DNA of 61,142 bases from NCBI GenBank assembly GCA_013289985.1, contig JABCYW010000021.1, positions 1-61,142 on the forward strand. Reading direction: 5' to 3'. The notes under the pieces were generated by a model. The model saw nothing but the letters and a program-made list of their open reading frames with translations. It was not told the origin of the DNA and made no database searches. Positions 25,521 through 33,607 of this stretch are shown piece after piece. A program made the translations under genes and the position numbers. Position 1 is the first letter of the stretch, and every line of letters begins with the position of its first letter. Origin of the DNA: Betaproteobacteria bacterium (GTDB lineage: Bacteria; Pseudomonadota; Gammaproteobacteria; Burkholderiales; Burkholderiaceae_C).

Positions 25521-26231
25521 CTAGCGCGCAATGACCGCAGGCAGCAGTCGGTCGTATTCGTTCTTCACGACGGCATAGCACTCACAGCTACGGCTCTCGA
25601 GGCCGGGCCGGTCGAGCACCTTGATATGCCCGCGGCTGTAGCTGATCAAACCAGCCCGTTGCAATTTCAATGCCCCTTCCGTGACGCCTTCGCGTCGAAC
25701 TCCCAGCATGTTGGCGATGAGTTCCTGCGTCATCACCAGTTCGTTCCCGTGCAGCCTGTCCAGGCTCAGCAACAGCCATCGGCAAAGTTGCTGGTCCAGG
25801 GAATGGTGCCGATTGCAGACGGCGGTCTGCGCCATCTGGGTCAGCAAGGCCTGGGTATAGCGCAGCAGCAGGTGGAGCACCGGGCCCGCCAGGTTGAACT
25901 CCGTCTTCATTCGCCCGGCGCTGAGGCGATAGCCCTCGCCCGCGCTCTGCACGACCGCCCGGCTGGGCGTGGTTTCGCCGCCCATGAACAGCGACACTCC
26001 CACGATCCCTTCGTTTCCCACGACGGCGATCTCTGCCGACGCGCCGTTCTCCATCACGTACAGCAACGACACGATTGCCGTGGTCGGGAAATAGACGTGG
26101 CTCAACGTGCTGCCCGACTCATACAGAACCATGCCCAGCGGCAGGTTTACCTTCTCGAGCACCGGCTCCCAACGCTTCCACTCCGCCTCGGGCAGCGAAT
26201 TGAGCAGACGGTTCTTCTTGGGGTTGAGCAT
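25521..26231 (-). CDS. Crp/Fnr-family transcriptional regulator (paralogue 2)
   Basis: A 236-residue paralogue with the same layout: effector jelly roll (LPLGMVLYESGSTLSHVYFPTTAIVSLLYVMENGASAEIAVVGNEGIVG) and winged helix (MTQELIANMLGVRREGVTEGALKLQRAGLISYSRGHIKVLDRPGLE). The recognition-helix segment VRREGVTEGALKLQ differs from that of paralogue 1 (VRRVGVTVAAGGLQ) but both are of the same class, so their operators may overlap. A 16-bp dyad lies 91 bp upstream of its start (26322-26337), consistent with autoregulation and control of the divergent alcohol dehydrogenase; this is inference. ATG 26231 is preferred over an N-terminal extension of 29 residues. Confidence 0.85.
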   Translation of the reverse strand: MLNPKKNRLLNSLPEAEWKRWEPVLEKVNLPLGMVLYESGSTLSHVYFPTTAIVSLLYVMENGASAEIAVVGNEGIVGVSLFMGGETTPSRAVVQSAGEGYRLSAGRMKTEFNLAGPVLHLLLRYTQALLTQMAQTAVCNRHHSLDQQLCRWLLLSLDRLHGNELVMTQELIANMLGVRREGVTEGALKLQRAGLISYSRGHIKVLDRPGLESRSCECYAVVKNEYDRLLPAVIAR

Positions 26232-26589
26232 GGGCGTGAACGCTTCGGTACCCGCGGCACCCGGAGCGGGAAATTGGCGGGCGAACGAAGAGCGCACTCT
26301 ACTCCGCGGAGCTCTCATGACTGTGCGCTACCGCACATAGAAACCCTCCTGGCATCATTCCGCGCCCGGCTTGCGGCAGCGAACGCGACCCGGGCCGGGG
26401 CACGCGCTTCGTGCCTGGACTTTGGCCTGCGTCTGCCAACGCACAGACCCGGGCATTCGACCCGCGCACCGTGAGGCACCGAACCCGACTTGCCACCCTT
26501 TGCCGGCGAAGCCGTCCGACATCCGAAGGAACTTGACGAAGCTCGTGGCGAGACCTCTCCCTCCTATCAGACTCCTCAAGGACACTGAC
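26232..26589. promoter_or_regulatory. Divergent control region, Crp/Fnr paralogue 2 versus alcohol dehydrogenase
   Basis: 358 bp with no convincing gene. It contains the dyad at 26322-26337 and, nearer the dehydrogenase, an AAGGA ribosome-binding site (about 26577-26581) before ATG 26590. The open frame extending upstream of the dehydrogenase is Arg/Pro-rich and not part of the family protein. Confidence 0.55.
26322..26337. promoter_or_regulatory. 16-bp dyad TGTGCG-CTAC-CGCACA
   Basis: Perfect 6-bp inverted repeat with a 4-bp spacer, giving TGTG-N8-CACA, the geometry of Crp-type operators (TGTGA-N6-TCACA). It matches the two dyads at 22.6 kb. It lies between a Crp/Fnr gene and the alcohol dehydrogenase gene. 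Confidence 0.6.
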
Positions 26590-27627
26590 ATGCAAGCCCT
26601 CGTCTATAACGGCCCCGGCCGCAAGAATGTCGAAGACCGTGCCAAACCCGTGCTGACCATGCCGGGCGACGCGATCGTGCGCATCACGCGCACGACGATA
26701 TGCGGCACCGATCTGCACATCCTCAAGGGCGACGTCGCCACCTGCAAGCCCGGCACGATCCTCGGGCACGAGGGTGTCGGGATCATCGACGCCGTCGGCG
26801 CGGCGGTCACCGCCTTCAAGCCAGGCGACCACGTCCTCATCTCATGCATCAGTGCCTGCGGTCGCTGTGAGCCGTGCCGCAAGGGCATGTATTCGCACTG
26901 CGCCACCGGGGGCTGGATCCTGGGCAACAGCATCGACGGCACGCAAGCCGAGTACGTGAGAATCCCGCATGCCGATACGAGCCTCTACCCGATCCCCGAC
27001 GGCGCGGACGAGGAAGCGCTGGTGATGCTCAGCGACATCCTGCCCACCGGTTTCGAGTGCGGCGTCCTGAACGGCAAGGTGGCGCCCGGCTCCAGCGTGG
27101 CGATCGTCGGCTCCGGCCCGATCGGCCTGGCCGCGCTGCTCACGGCGCAGCTCTATTCGCCGGCGCAGATCATCATGGTCGACCTCGACGACAACCGGCT
27201 CGCCGTCGGCAAGCAGTTCGGCGCGACCGATATCGTCAACAGCGGCGGGGGCGACGCTGCGCAGCAGGTGATGGTACTCACGGGAGGACGCGGCGTGGAC
27301 ACCGCGATCGAGGCGGTCGGCATTCCGGCCACCTTCCAGATCTGCCAGGACATCGTCGCGGCCGGGGGCACGATCGCCAACGTCGGCGTGCACGGCGTGA
27401 AGGCGGACCTGCACCTGGAGACGCTCTGGTCGAAGAACATCACCATCACCACGCGCCTGGTCGACACCGTGACGATCCCGATGCTGCTCAAGACGCTTCG
27501 CTCGGCCCGGATCGACGCCGGCAAGCTGATCACCCATCGTTTCAAGTTCGACAAGATCCTCGACGCGTACGAGACGTTCGGCAAGGCCGCGGACACGCAG
27601 GCGCTCAAGGTCATCATCGAAGCTTGA
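26590..27627 (+). CDS. Zinc-dependent alcohol dehydrogenase (medium-chain)
   Basis: A 345-residue medium-chain dehydrogenase/reductase. The catalytic zinc site is seen in TTICGTDLHILKG and LGHEGVGII; the structural zinc is held by the four cysteines of CISACGRCEPCRKGMYSHC; the cofactor fold has VAIVGSGPIGLAALLTAQLYSP with an acidic residue (MVDLDDNRL) pointing to NAD rather than NADP. It oxidises alcohols or reduces aldehydes. ATG 26590 follows an AAGGA ribosome-binding site. Similar genes accompany Usp and CBS proteins in betaproteobacterial low-oxygen or stationary-phase regulons, which fits the neighbours here. Confidence 0.85.
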   Translation: MQALVYNGPGRKNVEDRAKPVLTMPGDAIVRITRTTICGTDLHILKGDVATCKPGTILGHEGVGIIDAVGAAVTAFKPGDHVLISCISACGRCEPCRKGMYSHCATGGWILGNSIDGTQAEYVRIPHADTSLYPIPDGADEEALVMLSDILPTGFECGVLNGKVAPGSSVAIVGSGPIGLAALLTAQLYSPAQIIMVDLDDNRLAVGKQFGATDIVNSGGGDAAQQVMVLTGGRGVDTAIEAVGIPATFQICQDIVAAGGTIANVGVHGVKADLHLETLWSKNITITTRLVDTVTIPMLLKTLRSARIDAGKLITHRFKFDKILDAYETFGKAADTQALKVIIEA

Positions 27628-27678
27628 TCAGCAGCCCAGCGGGCGGCCGCTCGTCCAGAATGTTTCGGACGGCCGATC

Positions 27679-28503
27679 TCAGTGCGAGACAAGGGAACAA
27701 CGACGAGGACTCATGAGCAGGTCCTTGGTGACGCCGCCCAGGATCCATTCGCGCAGGCGGCTATGTCCGTACGCACCGGCCACGATGACGTCGCAATGCT
27801 CGCTGTCCGCGACGGAGCGAAGATCGGCGGCGTCGTCACCGCTCGAGGACACAGGGAATGCCCTGGCCGCGACGTCGTGTTGCATCAACCAGGCGACGAC
27901 CTCGTCGAGGTGACGGCGCGCAGCATCGATGTGGCCTTCCTTGACCACCTCCACGACGGTCACTTCCGCGCGTTGCATCAAAGGCAGCGCATCGACGATG
28001 GCGCGCCGTGTCTCGCGGCTATCCTTCCAACCCACCAGAACGCGATCGAACTTCGACGACGGGCGGGCGAGCGGGACCAGCAGCACCGGGCGCCCGACCT
28101 GCATCACCAACGCCCCCATGCTCAATGCACGGGTGCCATCGAACATGTCGCCCTGCCCGACGGCAGCGACCACCAGATCGGCGGTGCGCGCCTGGCGCGA
28201 GATGCATCGGGCGAGATCTGCGTAGTCCTTCATTGCGCGCCAATCCAGATCCACCTTCCGATCGCGAAACGCGTCCCTGAACTCGCCCTGCGCTGTCCCG
28301 ACCTGCTGGTCGACCGCATCCCGCGCTGCCACCCAAGCGTCTCCTGCCAGTCCGATGTCGCCATAGACCATCATCGGCGGCGCGCACGCGACGACGCCCA
28401 TGACCCGCGCGTCGAAACGCTCCGACAACTCGCCGGCGACCTGCAGCAGGTGCTCGTTCGACCTTCCCAGTTCCAGATGCACGAGCAGACTCTTGTATCC
28501 CAC
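27679..28503 (-). CDS. Universal stress protein, tandem UspA domains
   Basis: A 274-residue protein made of two UspA-like halves. The first starts YKSLLVHLELGRSNEHLLQVAGELSERFDARVMGV; the second ends with DVIVAGAYGHSRLREWILGGVTKDLL, containing the G-X2-G-X9-G(S/T)-type nucleotide-binding end. Start GTG 28503 is supported by a strong AAGGAG ribosome-binding site; an ATG-initiated version 14 codons longer lacks one. It is 42 bp downstream of the small gene at 28546-28875 and probably co-transcribed with it. Usp proteins protect cells during stress or starvation. Confidence 0.85.
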   Translation of the reverse strand: MGYKSLLVHLELGRSNEHLLQVAGELSERFDARVMGVVACAPPMMVYGDIGLAGDAWVAARDAVDQQVGTAQGEFRDAFRDRKVDLDWRAMKDYADLARCISRQARTADLVVAAVGQGDMFDGTRALSMGALVMQVGRPVLLVPLARPSSKFDRVLVGWKDSRETRRAIVDALPLMQRAEVTVVEVVKEGHIDAARRHLDEVVAWLMQHDVAARAFPVSSSGDDAADLRSVADSEHCDVIVAGAYGHSRLREWILGGVTKDLLMSPRRCSLVSH

Positions 28504-28545
28504 GATCGTCTCCTTTTCACTCGGCAGTGAATCACTGCTCCGCAA

Positions 28546-28875
28546 TCAATTCGATTGAATCCTGGAGAGGTGCGAGCTCTCGCTGACGAGCGCCTCGACC
28601 TCCTTGCGGAACTGCTCCTCGCTGACGCGGTAGCCGCATCCGTCTTCCAGCGAGCTTGCGTACTCTTCGCACAGCGAATTGATGGAGTCCATCAGACCGT
28701 AGAAGCCGGGTCCGGCTGCAAAGGTGGGGGCCACGTCGGCGCCGTACGCGAGAGGAGCACCGTCACACCGCCAAAGGTGCGAGAAGCGCGAGATGAACAC
28801 GTCGGCACTCCATCGACAACCGAGGAACTTCTCGAGCACGCGGCGGTAGGCGCTTTCGTCATGGATGAGTTTCAT
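28546..28875 (-). CDS. Hypothetical protein, 109 residues
   Basis: An acidic soluble protein (HDESAYRRVLEKFLGCRWSADVFISRFSHLWRCDGAPLAYG...LMDSINSLCEEYASSLEDGCGYRVSEEQFRKEVEALV). The pattern F-I-S-R-F-x-x-L-W and a late D/E-E-x-x-x-R-x-E-V helix recall colicin-D-immunity-like small proteins, but I hold this only as a resemblance. Several cysteines are present. It is the first gene of a probable operon with the universal stress protein and is divergent from the CBS protein gene. Confidence 0.6.
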   Translation of the reverse strand: MKLIHDESAYRRVLEKFLGCRWSADVFISRFSHLWRCDGAPLAYGADVAPTFAAGPGFYGLMDSINSLCEEYASSLEDGCGYRVSEEQFRKEVEALVSESSHLSRIQSN

Positions 28876-28928
28876 GGGATACCTCGCAGTCGTATGTGAT
28901 CAGCTTGAGGTGCGGGTGATCGTCAGTC

Positions 28929-28944
28929 TGTACGGCATCGCGCA
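28929..28944. promoter_or_regulatory. Degenerate copy of the 16-bp dyad
   Basis: TGTACGGCATCGCGCA matches TGTKCG-N4-CGMACA at ten of twelve defined positions. It lies in the 114-bp divergent region between the hypothetical/Usp operon and the CBS gene, the same kind of position as the better copies. Could be chance. Confidence 0.3.
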
Positions 28945-28989
28945 AAGCAAGGCAGTCTCGGCAGTCTGGAAGAGATCCGGTGCACTGCA

Positions 28990-29484
28990 TTGACATTCGT
29001 CAAGACGCGACCAGATGCCGGCGCCACGTTGCGTCAAGCCACGACGGTGATGCTCGCACGCCTTGTCGGCGCGCTGCTCGTGACCGCCGAGGGCGATGGG
29101 CGCCGCGACGCCCTGGGGCTGGTCACGGACCGGGACCTGGTCATCGCCTGCGTCGCGCGCGAGCTGGCGCCGTCCGAGGTGTTCGTCGGCGCGATCGCCA
29201 CTCAGCCGCTGGTTTCCATTGCCGCGACGTCGACCGCCTCCGAGGCAGCGGCACTCATGCATGCGTCCGGCGTGCGCAGGTTGCTGGTCATCGACGACCA
29301 TGGCGAGGTCACCGGCCTGGTGTCCAGCGATGATCTGCTGGGCGCCTTGCTCGAACCTCTGCAAATGCTGGCGGACGCCCTGCGGGTCAATGTCGCGAGG
29401 GAGGAGACGCTGCGCAGCGACACGCCGCCGCCGTCGAACCGGCGTCTCTTCCTGTCGCTCGCAGATTCACCGGTCCGAGTGTGA
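28990..29484 (+). CDS. Two-CBS-domain protein
   Basis: About 164 residues forming a Bateman module: CBS1 (ATLRQATTVMLARLVGALLVTAEGDGRRDALGLVTDRDLV) and CBS2 (ATQPLVSIAATSTASEAAALMHASGVRRLLVIDDHGEVTGLVSSDDLLGALL). Such modules bind adenine nucleotides. The start is TTG 28990; the N-terminus is shorter than in typical members that begin with an MxVxxxxxxxV strand, so a few residues may be missing or the start wrong. No output domain, so it probably acts as a stand-alone energy sensor in the stress region. Confidence 0.7.
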   Translation: MTFVKTRPDAGATLRQATTVMLARLVGALLVTAEGDGRRDALGLVTDRDLVIACVARELAPSEVFVGAIATQPLVSIAATSTASEAAALMHASGVRRLLVIDDHGEVTGLVSSDDLLGALLEPLQMLADALRVNVAREETLRSDTPPPSNRRLFLSLADSPVRV

Positions 29485-29698
29485 GGTCCTGGACTCAACG
29501 GTGGTGACCAGGCTCCCCCATTGCCGGGGGGAGTCGTGATGCCGACCTTGAAGAACGATCTGGATGGCGGGACTGGGTGCCATCCGATCGAATTTGAATG
29601 GAGGCACCAAAGGTTGACCCATCGTGCGGCTGCAAGGCTGCTGAAGTCTGAAATTTCAACCTGTGCTCGATCGCGTGTCGGCGAGCTGGAGAATCAAA

Positions 29699-30742
29699 AT
29701 GCGCCTTTCCATTCTTGTGGTCTCGATGGCCCTGGCAGCGATGCCTGCGGCGCCCGCACTGGCACAGGTCAGCCTGAGCATCGGCGTGAACATCCCGATG
29801 TACCCGGACTTCGCACAGGTGCCCGACTACCCGGTCTACTACACGCCCGGGCTGGCCAACAATCTCTTCTACTACGACGGCATGTACTGGCTGCTCGAGG
29901 GCGACAGCTGGTACGCGAGCACCTGGTACAACGGGCCCTGGCAGAGTGTGGACGCGCAAGGCGTGCCGCTGTTCGTGCTGCGCGTGCCCGTGCGCTACTA
30001 CCGCAGCCCGCCAGCGTACTTCCGCGGCTGGCAGGGCGACGCGCCGCCGCGCTGGGATGACCATTGGGGCCCCGATTGGTCGCAGCATCATCGTGGCTGG
30101 GACCAATGGAATCGCCACGACGCGCCGAGGCCCGCCCCTCTGCCGACGTACCAGCGGCAGTACAGCGGAGCTCGCTATCCGCAGGCCGAGCAGCAACTGG
30201 TGATACGCCAGCAGAACGACAAGTACCAGCCACACGACGCAGCCGTGCGCCAGCGCCTCCAGCAGGCCGCACAGCCCGTGCCCGCTCAGGCACGGCAGGC
30301 CGCAGCGCCGCAACAACCCGATCAACAGCATGCGCAGCGGGAACACCCCCCACAGCGCGAGCAGCAGCAAAAACAGCAACAGCAGCAGCAGGCTCAGCAG
30401 GAGAAGCAGACGCAACAAGAACAGCAGCAGAAGCAACCAGCGCAGCAACAGGTTCAGCACGAACAACAGCAAAAGCAGCAACAGCAGGCTCAGCAGCAAA
30501 AGCAGGCACAACAAGAACAGCAGCAGAAGCAACAAGGCCAGCAGCTGGCCCAGCATGAACAACAGCAGAACCAGCAACAACAGGCCCAGCAGAACAAGGC
30601 GCAGCGTCAGGAGCAGGAGCAGCATGCCGCCGTCCGGGAGCCGGAACGCCCTGCGCCCTCTGCCCATGAACCTGCCAAGGAAGCAAAGCCAGCCCCCGAA
30701 CGGAACAAGGCTGACCAAAGCAGCGAGGACAACAGGAAGTAG
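29699..30742 (+). CDS. Exported protein with YXGPW-type domain and Gln-rich repeat tail
   Basis: A 347-residue exported protein. A signal peptide (RLSILVVSMALAAMPAAPALA) is followed by an aromatic-rich domain (about 25-150: VPDYPVYYTPGLANNLFYYDGMYWLLEGDSWYASTWYNGPW...VPVRYYRSPPAYFRGW) of a type widespread in betaproteobacteria and of unknown function. Residues about 190-310 are made mostly of Gln with Lys, Ala, Glu and His in irregular 5-8 residue repeats, then a Pro/Glu/Lys tail. The Gln tract is encoded by CAG/CAA-rich DNA (30358-30620) that is repetitive and may vary in length between strains. ATG 29699 begins the signal peptide. Likely envelope-associated. Confidence 0.75.
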   Translation: MRLSILVVSMALAAMPAAPALAQVSLSIGVNIPMYPDFAQVPDYPVYYTPGLANNLFYYDGMYWLLEGDSWYASTWYNGPWQSVDAQGVPLFVLRVPVRYYRSPPAYFRGWQGDAPPRWDDHWGPDWSQHHRGWDQWNRHDAPRPAPLPTYQRQYSGARYPQAEQQLVIRQQNDKYQPHDAAVRQRLQQAAQPVPAQARQAAAPQQPDQQHAQREHPPQREQQQKQQQQQQAQQEKQTQQEQQQKQPAQQQVQHEQQQKQQQQAQQQKQAQQEQQQKQQGQQLAQHEQQQNQQQQAQQNKAQRQEQEQHAAVREPERPAPSAHEPAKEAKPAPERNKADQSSEDNRK

Positions 30743-30871
30743 CGCGTCGGAGGCCGGGCCACCGCGCGTGCACCCGCGCTCGGGCGCATGGGATCAGAGT
30801 GCGAGCCACTATTTCAGCAGTTCCAAGCTCCGTGCCGAAGCCGGACGTCCGCCATGCCGGCGTCATCGAGG

Positions 30872-30960
30872 CGGCGTCAGATACCGCCTCGAATCGCGAT
30901 CCGCCGCCCGGCCGTCATCAGCGTGATGGCGCGATTCGAGGAGGAGCCAGACCCCTCGCG
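30872..30960. repeat. REP element (same family as the RAYT-flanking repeats)
   Basis: CGGCGTCAGATACCGCCTCG at the left edge pairs with CGAGGAGGAGCCAGACCCCT at the right edge, and the inner ATCGCG/CGCGAT pair is kept. Alignment by eye with 41455-41550 shows the same order: GTCAG.....GCCTCGAATCGCG, loop, GCGAT.CGAGGAG..GCCAGACCCCTCG. It lies between the Gln-rich protein gene and tag. Confidence 0.75.
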
Positions 30961-30974
30961 GTCCGGCGCGTGCC

Positions 30975-31619
30975 TCATTTGGGCTTCTTCAGCTTCTTGC
31001 GCGCGTTGGCCGCCTTCTCGCGCGCGTGACAGCCTTCGTAGTGATCGTTGACCAGCCCCATCGCCTGCATGAACGCGTACACGGTGGTGGGCCCGACGAA
31101 GCTCCAGCCGCGCTTCTTCAGATCCTTGGACATGGCCACGGCCTCGGCCGACGGCCCCAGCACGACGCCCGTCTGCGGCTTGTGGGGCCGGGTATCGGCG
31201 GCGGGCTCGTAGCGCCACGCGTAGGCCGCGAGCGAGCCGAATTCCTCGCGCAGTTCCAGCACGCGCTTCGCGTTGTTGATCGTCGACTCGATCTTGCCGC
31301 GGTGGCGCACGATGCCCGCGTCGGCCAGCAGGCGCTCGACGTCGCGCTCGCCGAAGCGCACGATCCTGTCGGCCTCGAAGTTGGCGAAGCCCTTGCGGAA
31401 GGCCTCGCGCTTGTTGAGGATGGTGAGCCAGCTCAGGCCGGCCTGGAAGCCCTCGAGGCAGATCTTCTCGAACAGCCGGCGCTCGTCGGTGACCGGGAAG
31501 CCCCACTCCTCGTCGTGGTAGCGCCGGTATTCCGCGCTCGCGCGGCACCACTGGCAGCGCAGCACGCCGTCTTCTTCGTGGGAGAAGACGCCTTCGGGGA
31601 TGGTGGTGGTATCGGTCAT
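30975..31619 (-). CDS. tag: DNA-3-methyladenine glycosylase I
   Basis: A 214-residue base-excision repair enzyme that removes 3-methyladenine from alkylated DNA. RCQWCRASAEYRRYHDEEWGFPV is the family N-terminus with the first zinc ligand; FEKICLEGFQAGLSWLTILNKREAFRKGF is the diagnostic helix-turn segment; GWSFVGPTTVYAFMQAMGLVNDHYEGC has the remaining zinc ligands (His, Cys) and base-pocket residues. Length is standard. No operon partner; the REP element lies just beyond its 3' end. Confidence 0.95.
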   Translation of the reverse strand: MTDTTTIPEGVFSHEEDGVLRCQWCRASAEYRRYHDEEWGFPVTDERRLFEKICLEGFQAGLSWLTILNKREAFRKGFANFEADRIVRFGERDVERLLADAGIVRHRGKIESTINNAKRVLELREEFGSLAAYAWRYEPAADTRPHKPQTGVVLGPSAEAVAMSKDLKKRGWSFVGPTTVYAFMQAMGLVNDHYEGCHAREKAANARKKLKKPK

Positions 31620-31824
31620 GCAGCCATTCTGCAGCCGAGTGCGCGCGGGTTCCAGTGCGTCGTCGGCCGCAAACCCGGATACGGCGCCGCGGGCGTCATT
31701 CCAGCCTGAAATGGGCCGTTGCGCGCGGCGCGGGCCGCCGGGTCAGCGTCCGTCGCGCCCGGATGCAGTTCGTCCGCCGTTCGCCGTTCGCCGTCGCGAG
31801 GCCGGCCATTCCCGCAGCGCGATC

Positions 31825-32343
31825 TCAGCGCGGCGGTGCCAGCGCCTGGTTGATGTCGTCGGCGATCGCGCCGAGCCGGTCTTCCGCATAGCCGTGCCAC
31901 ACCCGGAGGATGCGGCCGTCACGCCCGATGATCACCATGTGCGGAAGGGTGTTGACGCCGTAGGCCTTCTGCGCGTCGCCATCGACGTCGTGCACGAGGG
32001 TGAGGTGCATCGAGGCGTTCATCAGGCGCGCGGCCCGCTTGAACACCTCGCGGCTTTCCGTGTTGACCGCGATCACGGCGATCCTGTCCTTGCCGGCCCG
32101 GTTCTGCACGTTCTCCAGGATCGGCAGTTCCTTGATGCAGTACGGGCACCAGGTGGCCCAGAACGTGACGATGACGGCCTTGCCGGCGTAGTCCGGCACG
32201 CTCACCTTGTCGCCGTCGGGCGTCAAGCCGAGCACCGGCGGCGGCACGTCGCCCGGCCCCGGCGGTTCCGCCGTCGCCGGTGCGCCCGGCGCCGCCAGGA
32301 AGAAGCCGAGGACCAGGACACGGAGTCGGGAGATGATGCTCAT
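31825..32343 (-). CDS. TlpA/ResA-like thioredoxin-fold protein
   Basis: A 172-residue exported thiol-disulfide protein. A hydrophobic N-terminus (SRLRVLVLGFFLAAPGAPATA) acts as a signal or anchor. The thioredoxin domain has VIVTFWATWCPYCIKELPILENV with the active site CPYC and NTLPHMVIIGRDGRIL with the cis-proline. Members reduce disulfides of apocytochromes or other periplasmic proteins. ATG 32343 gives the signal peptide; a start 48 bp upstream is possible. No cytochrome maturation genes are adjacent, so its partner is unknown. Confidence 0.85.
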   Translation of the reverse strand: MSIISRLRVLVLGFFLAAPGAPATAEPPGPGDVPPPVLGLTPDGDKVSVPDYAGKAVIVTFWATWCPYCIKELPILENVQNRAGKDRIAVIAVNTESREVFKRAARLMNASMHLTLVHDVDGDAQKAYGVNTLPHMVIIGRDGRILRVWHGYAEDRLGAIADDINQALAPPR

Positions 32344-32421
32344 CCATGCATTCTGCGCCAGCGTCATGCATCCGTCATCGAATGCTCCCAAGATCGTGCC
32401 ATCCCGTCCACGCGCGCATCC

Positions 32422-32688
32422 ATGCCCTGGTACTGCATCATCATCGACGACGGCGAGCCGCGCGAGGCGCGCGCGGTCGCGTTCGTCACCTCGCTGCGCC
32501 GCGCCTGGCGCAGCGCCGGCCAGCCGGCCGAGGCCGCGGCCTTCATCAACCGCGGCTCGGCCTCGCGCTTCACCTTCCTGCTCTCGCCCGGGGCGGCCAC
32601 GCTGGCCGACGGCCTGCTGCGGCGCTATGGCGCGTCGGCCTGCCCGCAGGCGCCCAACCTCAGCCGCTACGCGCCGCTGCCCCTGTGA
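32422..32688 (+). CDS. Small hypothetical protein, 88 residues
   Basis: A short soluble protein (PWYCIIIDDGEPREARAVAFVTSLRRAWRSAGQPAEAAAFINRGSASRFTFLLSPGAATLADGLLRRYGASACPQAPNLSRYAPLPL) with a plausible alpha/beta pattern. It is divergent from the TlpA-like gene and its 3' end overlaps the 3' end of the minus-strand UPF0104 gene by 29 bp. No family recognised; the regular composition makes it more credible than chance ORFs nearby. Confidence 0.5.
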   Translation: MPWYCIIIDDGEPREARAVAFVTSLRRAWRSAGQPAEAAAFINRGSASRFTFLLSPGAATLADGLLRRYGASACPQAPNLSRYAPLPL

Positions 32689-33607
32689 CGCCGGCGAGGG
32701 CGCGCCAGCCCGAGCGCAGGCCCAGCACGATCACCGCGCAGGAGAACGGCAGCAGGTTGTAGAGCAGGCGGTACAGCAGCAGCGCGGCCAGCAGGTCGGG
32801 CCGGCCGCGTCCGGCGAGGAAGGCCGTCATGCCGGCCTCGAACACGCCCAGCCCGCCCGGCGCGTGCGAGACCACGCCCAGCAGCACGGCCGCGATGCAG
32901 CCCACGGCGAACACGTCGAACGGCGGCGCGAGGTCGGGCGGCAGCAGCACGTGGAGCGCGCCGACGGCGGTGCCGCTTTCGACGGCGCCCAGCGTCATCA
33001 GCATCACGGCCAGCGAGGCCGATGGCATCGGCAGGCGCCAGCGGCCCAGCGCGATCTCGCGCGGGCCGCGCGACAGCCACCACAGCCAGGCCAGCAGCAA
33101 CGCCTCCAACGTGACGCCCAGCGCCGCGTGCCAGGCCGGGTCGTCGCCCGTCGCGGCCTGGAACAGCTCGGCGCCGGCCAGCATGGCCGCGTTGCCGGCC
33201 ACCAGCGACAGCCACGACGTGGACACCACGCGCGCCACCTCCCCGCCGCTCAGGCCCGCGGGCAGGTACAGGTGCGCGCGCACCGCGGAACCCGACACCG
33301 CGTGGAAGCCCACGGTGTTGGCGAAGGCCGCGCTGGTCGCGCCGGCCAGCAGCGCCAGGCGCGCGCGCACCCGGCCGGGCGCCGCCACGTGCACGCCCAC
33401 CAGGTCGTAGAGGGCCAGGCAGGCGAAGCTGGCGGCGGTGAGCGCGAGGCTCGCCGCGATGCGGGCCGCCGGCTGGCGCAGCAGCGCCGTGCGCAGCTCG
33501 GCCAGGCTCAGGTCGCGCAGCACGAAGTCCAGCGCCACCCCCACCGCCACGCACGCGAGCACCACGCCCGCGCGGCGCGCGAGCGAGGCCGCGCCCGCGC
33601 GCGTCAC
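32660..33607 (-). CDS. UPF0104/LPG-flippase-like inner-membrane protein
   Basis: A 315-residue polytopic membrane protein with about eight hydrophobic segments. NTVGFHAVSGSAVRAHLYLPAGLSGGEVARVVSTSW and GVVSHAPGGLGVFEAGMTAFLAG are the two blocks typical of the UPF0104/AglD/MprF-flippase family, which includes the flippase domain of the MprF multiple peptide resistance factor. The start GTG 33607 overlaps the stop of psd (GTGA), so the two are translationally coupled. It probably moves a lipid across the inner membrane; given the neighbours (psd, a PLP enzyme) an aminolipid is an obvious candidate, but that is inference. Confidence 0.7.
   Translation of the reverse strand: MTRAGAASLARRAGVVLACVAVGVALDFVLRDLSLAELRTALLRQPAARIAASLALTAASFACLALYDLVGVHVAAPGRVRARLALLAGATSAAFANTVGFHAVSGSAVRAHLYLPAGLSGGEVARVVSTSWLSLVAGNAAMLAGAELFQAATGDDPAWHAALGVTLEALLLAWLWWLSRGPREIALGRWRLPMPSASLAVMLMTLGAVESGTAVGALHVLLPPDLAPPFDVFAVGCIAAVLLGVVSHAPGGLGVFEAGMTAFLAGRGRPDLLAALLLYRLLYNLLPFSCAVIVLGLRSGWRALAGVTGAAARSG

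Noticed and set aside
30358-30620. Regular CAG/CAA repeats as a possible CRISPR-like array
   Set aside because: Repeats are codon-level glutamine runs in frame with a signal-peptide protein; there are no constant repeats with unique spacers and no cas genes.
29495-30718. Leu-rich membrane-like ORF on the minus strand
   Set aside because: It is the antisense of the Gln-rich repeat (CAG read as CTG gives leucine), not an independent membrane protein.
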